Shown here piece after piece: positions 58,990-64,000 of a stretch of 64,000 nt of DNA (within the stretch, counting starts at the first letter, position 1; the number at the start of each line of letters is the position of its first letter). Below the pieces are notes generated by a model. That model had not been told where the DNA came from, did no database searches, and worked only from the letters and a program-made list of their open reading frames with translations. The stretch is from assembly GCF_021602155.1 (NCBI RefSeq), contig NZ_BQHY01000009.1, forward strand, positions 124,001-188,000. The letters run 5' to 3'. Source of the stretch: Pseudomonas parakoreensis (GTDB lineage Bacteria; Pseudomonadota; Gammaproteobacteria; Pseudomonadales; Pseudomonadaceae). The translations under genes were made by a program, and so were the position numbers.

Positions 58990-59058
58990 AGGTGTCTGTC
59001 CACATGGTCACATGTACGGCATAGGTTTTAGGTGTCTATATAGACCGTATCGTTGTTC
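58990..59058. other. Right island end (attR)
   Basis: AGGTGTCTGTCCA at 58990-59002 is the reverse complement of 13392-13404 near the left end. A second AGGTGTCTATA lies at 59030-59040, followed by TAGACCGTATCG, which resembles the left end's GGCCGTATGG in direct orientation. The host sequence resumes at TTC (59056-59058). Confidence 0.7.
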
Positions 59059-59811
59059 AACGACGGCACCGCGGTCGTGGTGTTCACCGTGCTGCTGGGC
59101 ATCGCCCAATTGGGTGAAACGCCGACCCTCGGCGCCACCGCCATGCTGTTCGTTCATGAAGCCCTTGGCGGCGTGCTGTTCGGCGGGCTGATCGGTTATG
59201 GGGTGTACCGGATGATCAAAAGCGTCCAGCAGCATCAGATCACCGTGATGCTGACCCTGGCGCTGGTGATTGGCGGTTCGGCGATGGCCACCGAGCTGCA
59301 CGTCTCGGCGCCGATTGCGATGGTGGTGGCCGGTCTGATCATCGGTAACCTGGGGCGCAACCTGGCGATGAACGACATGACCCGCAAGTACCTCGACGGC
59401 TTCTGGGAACTGCTCGATGACATGCTCAACGCCCTGCTGTTCGCGCTGATCGGCATGGAGCTGTTGCTGCTGCCGTTCAACTGGGCGCACGTGGCGGCGG
59501 CCAGCTTGCTGGCGCTGGCGATCCTGCTGTCGCGCCTGCTCACCGTGGCCCCGGCCATCGTTCTGCTGCGGCGTTGGCGCACAGTGCCGCGTGGCACCAT
59601 CCGCATCCTGACCTGGGGCGGTTTGCGCGGCGGTGTTTCGGTGGCACTGGCGCTGGCCCTGCCGCTGGGCCCGGAGCGCGATCTGCTGCTGAGCATCACC
59701 TACATCGTGGTGCTGTCGTCGATCCTGTTGCAGGGCCTGACCATCGGCAAGCTGGTCAAGCATGCCACCCGCGACGAGCCGGCCACCACGGCCGAACCCG
59801 CGCACCACTGA
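59056..59811 (+). pseudogene. CPA1 Na+/H+ antiporter, 3' fragment
   Basis: The frame resumes at F-N-D-G-T-A-V-V, the direct continuation of the G-E-S-L-F at the left fragment, and runs for 251 codons with the rest of the membrane helices, including the W-G-G-L-R-G-G-V-S motif near the end. A TTG just before it could serve as an odd start, but half a transporter would be non-functional. Its stop lies one base before that of the convergent FNT gene. Confidence 0.93.
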
Positions 59812-60717
59812 TCATTTTCTGATCTGCTGCGGGTCAGGCTTTTCGGCCTGATCCGCAGACCCTTTGGCCTTGCCTGTTTCCTTTGGCGCACCGCTTTCGC
59901 TGCGGATCTGCGCATGGCTGATCAGGGCAAAGATGCAACTGCCGCCGATGATGTTCCCCGCCAGCGTCGGACCGGCAAACACCATCCAGAAATCACTCCA
60001 CGCCAACTCGCCGGCAAACACCAGGTACGAGACTTCCGCCGAACCGACCACGATGTGGGTGAAGTCGCCCAACGCCATCAGATAAGTGATGAGGATGATG
60101 ATCCACATCTTCGCGCTCTCCATGGACGGGATCATCCAGACCATGGTGGCGATCATCCAACCGGAGACGATGCCCTTGGCGAACATCTGGCTGGCGTGGT
60201 TCTCCATGACCTTGCGGCCGATTTCAAGGAAGGCGTGATCGGTCCTGGTGTCAAAGATCGGCAGCTCGAGCATCACGTAGGCCACGAGTATCGTCCCGCA
60301 CAAATTGCCGAACAGGACGACGCCCCACAAGCGGATCAACCGGCCAAAATTGGCCAGGGTCGGTTTGGTCATCACCGGGAGGACGGCGGTCAGGGTGTTT
60401 TCGGTGAACAGTTGCTGGCGGGCGAGAATCACCGCGAGGAAACCGGCACAGTAGCCGAAACTGGCGATGACCTTGAATTCGTCACCCTCGGGCAGGCGCG
60501 AATTGAGCAGGCCCATGCCCATCAGCGACAGGCCCATGGTCAATCCGGCCGCGAGCGCCGACCACCACAACGCGGCGATGCTGCGCTCCAGTTCCTGATC
60601 GCCCTGCGTGCGGATGATTTCATGCAGAACCGCTGCGCGCGGCGGCTGGTTTTTCTCGACTTCGTGTTGTTCATCGGTCGAGAGGTTGGGGGTCTTGCCG
60701 TCTGTCGGGGTGGTCAT
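59812..60717 (-). CDS. Formate/nitrite transporter family protein
   Basis: A 301-residue membrane protein with six predicted helices and the FNT-type signature L-A-R-Q-Q-L-F-T-E-N-T-L-T near residue 98 and H-I-V-V-G-S near residue 220. Charged tails at both ends are cytoplasmic. The ion carried (formate, nitrite or other small anion) is unknown. It is convergent with the antiporter fragment. Confidence 0.88.
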   Translation of the reverse strand: MTTPTDGKTPNLSTDEQHEVEKNQPPRAAVLHEIIRTQGDQELERSIAALWWSALAAGLTMGLSLMGMGLLNSRLPEGDEFKVIASFGYCAGFLAVILARQQLFTENTLTAVLPVMTKPTLANFGRLIRLWGVVLFGNLCGTILVAYVMLELPIFDTRTDHAFLEIGRKVMENHASQMFAKGIVSGWMIATMVWMIPSMESAKMWIIILITYLMALGDFTHIVVGSAEVSYLVFAGELAWSDFWMVFAGPTLAGNIIGGSCIFALISHAQIRSESGAPKETGKAKGSADQAEKPDPQQIRK

Positions 60718-60813
60718 GGCGTGGGAACCGGGTGGGGGCTTTTAGCTACGACCGTTCTTGCCTGGAATACGTTCTGTATGCGCCACGCAAATCCCCGGTT
60801 TTACGCATGACAG

Positions 60814-60898
60814 TGTAGGAGCTGCCGCAGGCTGCGATCTTTTGATCTTGCTCTGCAAAAACAACGTCAAAAGATCGCAGCCTGCGGCAGCTCCTACA
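60814..60898. repeat. REP-type inverted repeat pair
   Basis: Same family as at 2385: TGTAGGAGCTGCCGCAGGCT at the left and its reverse complement at the right, with an AT-rich centre. Confidence 0.85.
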
Positions 60899-60907
60899 GG
60901 GCTCGCA

Positions 60908-61315
60908 TTACTCGCTGACGAGCTCATCTTCCTTGAACTGGTCTTTGACGTACTTGATCTCGGTCCGCCCGTGCGGCGCTGGCAGGCCGTCTTCGCCGAG
61001 GTTGACGAAGACCATCTTTTCGACGGTGAGGATGCTCTTGCGGGTGATCTTGTTGCGTACTTCGCAGGTGAGGGTGATCGAGGTGCGGCCGAACTCGGTA
61101 GCGGTGATGCCCAGTTCGATGATGTCGCCCTGACGCGAGGCGCTGACGAAGTTGATTTCGGAAATGTACTTGGTCACCACGCGCTGATTGCCCAACTGGA
61201 CGATCGCGTAAATCGCCGCCTCTTCGTCGATCCAGCGCAGCAGGCTGCCGCCGAACAGGGTGCCGTTGGGGTTCAGGTCTTCGGGTTTTACCCATTTGCG
61301 GGTGTGGAAATTCAT
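60908..61315 (-). CDS. Acyl-CoA thioesterase (hotdog fold)
   Basis: A 135-residue hotdog-fold enzyme with P-N-G-T-L-F-G-G-S-L-L-R-W-I-D-E-E-A-A near residue 15, typical of YciA/ACOT-type acyl-CoA hydrolases. The start at 61315 is chosen because AGGAG precedes it; the frame stays open upstream to 61372. It is divergent from ahcY. Confidence 0.88.
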   Translation of the reverse strand: MNFHTRKWVKPEDLNPNGTLFGGSLLRWIDEEAAIYAIVQLGNQRVVTKYISEINFVSASRQGDIIELGITATEFGRTSITLTCEVRNKITRKSILTVEKMVFVNLGEDGLPAPHGRTEIKYVKDQFKEDELVSE

Positions 61316-61483
61316 GTTCACTCCTGAGCATTTGCCGAAAGATGGCGCCATCTTGGCAGACCGGGCGGTCATGCTCCATGAGCCTTCTACTATGGTCGCT
61401 ATTAACGATCTTCATCTGGCCGACAGAAACCCTTTGGAAGATCAGTCTAGACGGCTATAATCGCCCCCGTTTCAAAACGGTAA

Positions 61484-63043
<1,560 letters not shown>

Positions 63044-63110
63044 TTGGCTGAGCGTCGACGCGGTGTGCCTTGCGCACCGCGTTGCCTGACTGGCGCTGCT
63101 GACCGCTCTG

Positions 63111-63176
63111 TGTAGGAGCTGCCGCAGGCTGCGATCTTTTGATCTTCAAAGATCGCAGCCTGCGGCAGCTCCTACA
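63111..63176. repeat. REP-type inverted repeat pair
   Basis: Two facing units of the TGTAGGAGCTGCCGCAGGCT family with almost no spacer, between ahcY and metF. Confidence 0.85.
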
Positions 63177-63217
63177 GGAGTACAGCGTCCGGCTTACGTG
63201 TTTCCAAGGGTATGACC

Positions 63218-64000
63218 ATGTCCCAAGACCGTCGCTACAGCTTCGAGTTCTTCCCGACCAAGACCGATGCTGGGCATGAAAAACTGCTCAACGTTGCCCG
63301 TCAGTTGGCAACGTACAACCCCGATTTCTTTTCCTGCACCTACGGCGCTGGCGGTTCGACCCGTGATCGCACCCTCAACACCGTTCTGCAGCTGGAAAGC
63401 GAAGTCAAAGTACCGGCCGCACCGCACCTGTCGTGCGTCGGCGACAGCAAGGACGACCTGCGCGGACTGCTGAACGAGTACAAGGCTGCCGGCATCAAGC
63501 GCATCGTTGCCCTGCGTGGTGACCTGCCGTCCGGCATGGGCATGACCAGCGGCGAGCTGCGTCACGCCAATGAACTGGTTGAATTCATTCGTGAAGAAAC
63601 CGCTGATCATTTTCACATCGAAGTTGCCGCTTATCCGGAGATGCATCCGCAAGCGCGCAATTACGAAGACGATCTCGCCAACTTCGTGCGCAAGGCCCGC
63701 GCCGGCGCCGACAGCGCGATCACCCAGTACTTCTTCAACGCCGACAGCTACTTCTACTTTGTCGACCGTTTGCAGGCGCTGGGCGTGGACATTCCGGTGG
63801 TACCGGGGATCATGCCGATCACCAACTACAGCAAGCTGGCGCGGTTCTCCGATGCCTGCGGTGCGGAAATCCCGCGCTGGATCCGCAAGCAACTGGAAGC
63901 CTACGGCGATGACAGCCAAAGCATTCAGCGCTTCGGCGAGCAGGTTGTCAGCGAAATGTGCGAGCGCCTGCTGCAAGGTGGCGCACCTGGGCTGCACTTC
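63218..64000 (+). CDS. metF: Methylenetetrahydrofolate reductase, incomplete at the window end
   Basis: The first 261 residues of a flavoprotein that reduces 5,10-methylene-THF to 5-methyl-THF for methionine synthesis. Visible motifs are S-F-E-F-F-P-T-K near the start, C-T-Y-G-A-G-G-S-T, A-L-R-G-D-L-P and Q-Y-F-F-N-A-D. The start at 63218 is preferred over the ATG at 63212 because AAGGG lies at a better distance. The stop is beyond the window. Confidence 0.95.
   Translation, partial: MSQDRRYSFEFFPTKTDAGHEKLLNVARQLATYNPDFFSCTYGAGGSTRDRTLNTVLQLESEVKVPAAPHLSCVGDSKDDLRGLLNEYKAAGIKRIVALRGDLPSGMGMTSGELRHANELVEFIREETADHFHIEVAAYPEMHPQARNYEDDLANFVRKARAGADSAITQYFFNADSYFYFVDRLQALGVDIPVVPGIMPITNYSKLARFSDACGAEIPRWIRKQLEAYGDDSQSIQRFGEQVVSEMCERLLQGGAPGLHF

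Larger units (their letters stand above)
13376..59055. mobile_element. GInt-type genomic island, about 45.7 kb
   Basis: The island is defined by the split antiporter gene: removing 13376-59055 restores the G-E-S-L-F-N-D-G coding sequence in frame. It carries three consecutive large tyrosine recombinase genes plus one small gene, the ginABCD arrangement that defines GInt elements, followed by a short non-coding stretch to the right end. Cargo covers CBASS, arsenic, chromate and fluoride resistance and many unknown genes. No conjugation, replication or phage structural gene was recognised. The exact crossover base is uncertain within a few bases because both ends share T-T-C. Confidence 0.9.

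Overview
The window looks like a Pseudomonas chromosome, most probably of the P. fluorescens group. The flanks carry a typical Pseudomonas core order: lipoprotein, pgk, epd, tktA, an ArsR/methyltransferase regulator, metK, ligB, a DUF1090 gene, a cytochrome c, mltA, a MAPEG gene, an EamA transporter and a CPA1-type Na+/H+ antiporter, then an FNT channel, a thioesterase, ahcY behind an S-adenosylhomocysteine (SAH) riboswitch, and metF. Several REP-type inverted repeats sit between core genes and none was seen in the central region. Species assignment is inference; no rRNA or tRNA gene was seen.

The core is interrupted by one genomic island of about 45.7 kb (about 13376-59055). It splits the antiporter gene inside the codons for its conserved G-E-S-L-F-N-D-G motif. 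The 5' fragment (12863-13435) and 3' fragment (59056-59811) would rejoin as about 421 codons. Near the right end lies a tightly coupled four-gene operon: three large tyrosine recombinases and one small coiled-coil protein (52921-58605). That is the ginABCD signature of GInt islands. Both ends carry short recombinase-site-like repeats, including a 13-bp inverted repeat shared between the ends.

The cargo falls into modules. (1) 13.5-15.9 kb: a CBASS pair (CD-NTase plus Cap15-like membrane beta-barrel effector) and two small coupled genes. (2) 16-21 kb: genes of unknown function, including a DUF3800 gene coupled to a partner broken by a frameshift. (3) 21-27.1 kb: an arsenic cluster (two ArsN-type acetyltransferases, three arsC, arsR, arsB, arsH, arsO). 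(4) 27.2-29.6 kb: decayed fragments, including remnants of a second arsO and of a gene still intact 10 kb away, and a frameshifted chemoreceptor. (5) 29.9-37.8 kb: chrA, sulP, uspA, a NUDIX gene with a nonsense codon, nhaA, and a fluoride-riboswitch-led crcB-DUF190-ppa operon. (6) 37.9-52.2 kb: regulators and probable defence or conflict genes. These include an XRE/ImmA peptidase with a PIN-like partner, a GHKL-ATPase fused to a PD-(D/E)XK-type nuclease, a transglutaminase-like protein, a CoiA-like nuclease, and a large C39/papain-like cysteine peptidase gene flanked by two direct copies of a ~101-nt repeat.

The core genes form an SAM/methionine cycle neighbourhood: metK makes SAM, ahcY clears SAH and metF supplies methyl groups, with a probable SAH-responsive repressor on one side and an SAH riboswitch on the other. 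The island adds metal and anion resistance (arsenic, chromate, fluoride) plus candidate anti-phage functions, and it inactivates a housekeeping antiporter while bringing its own nhaA.
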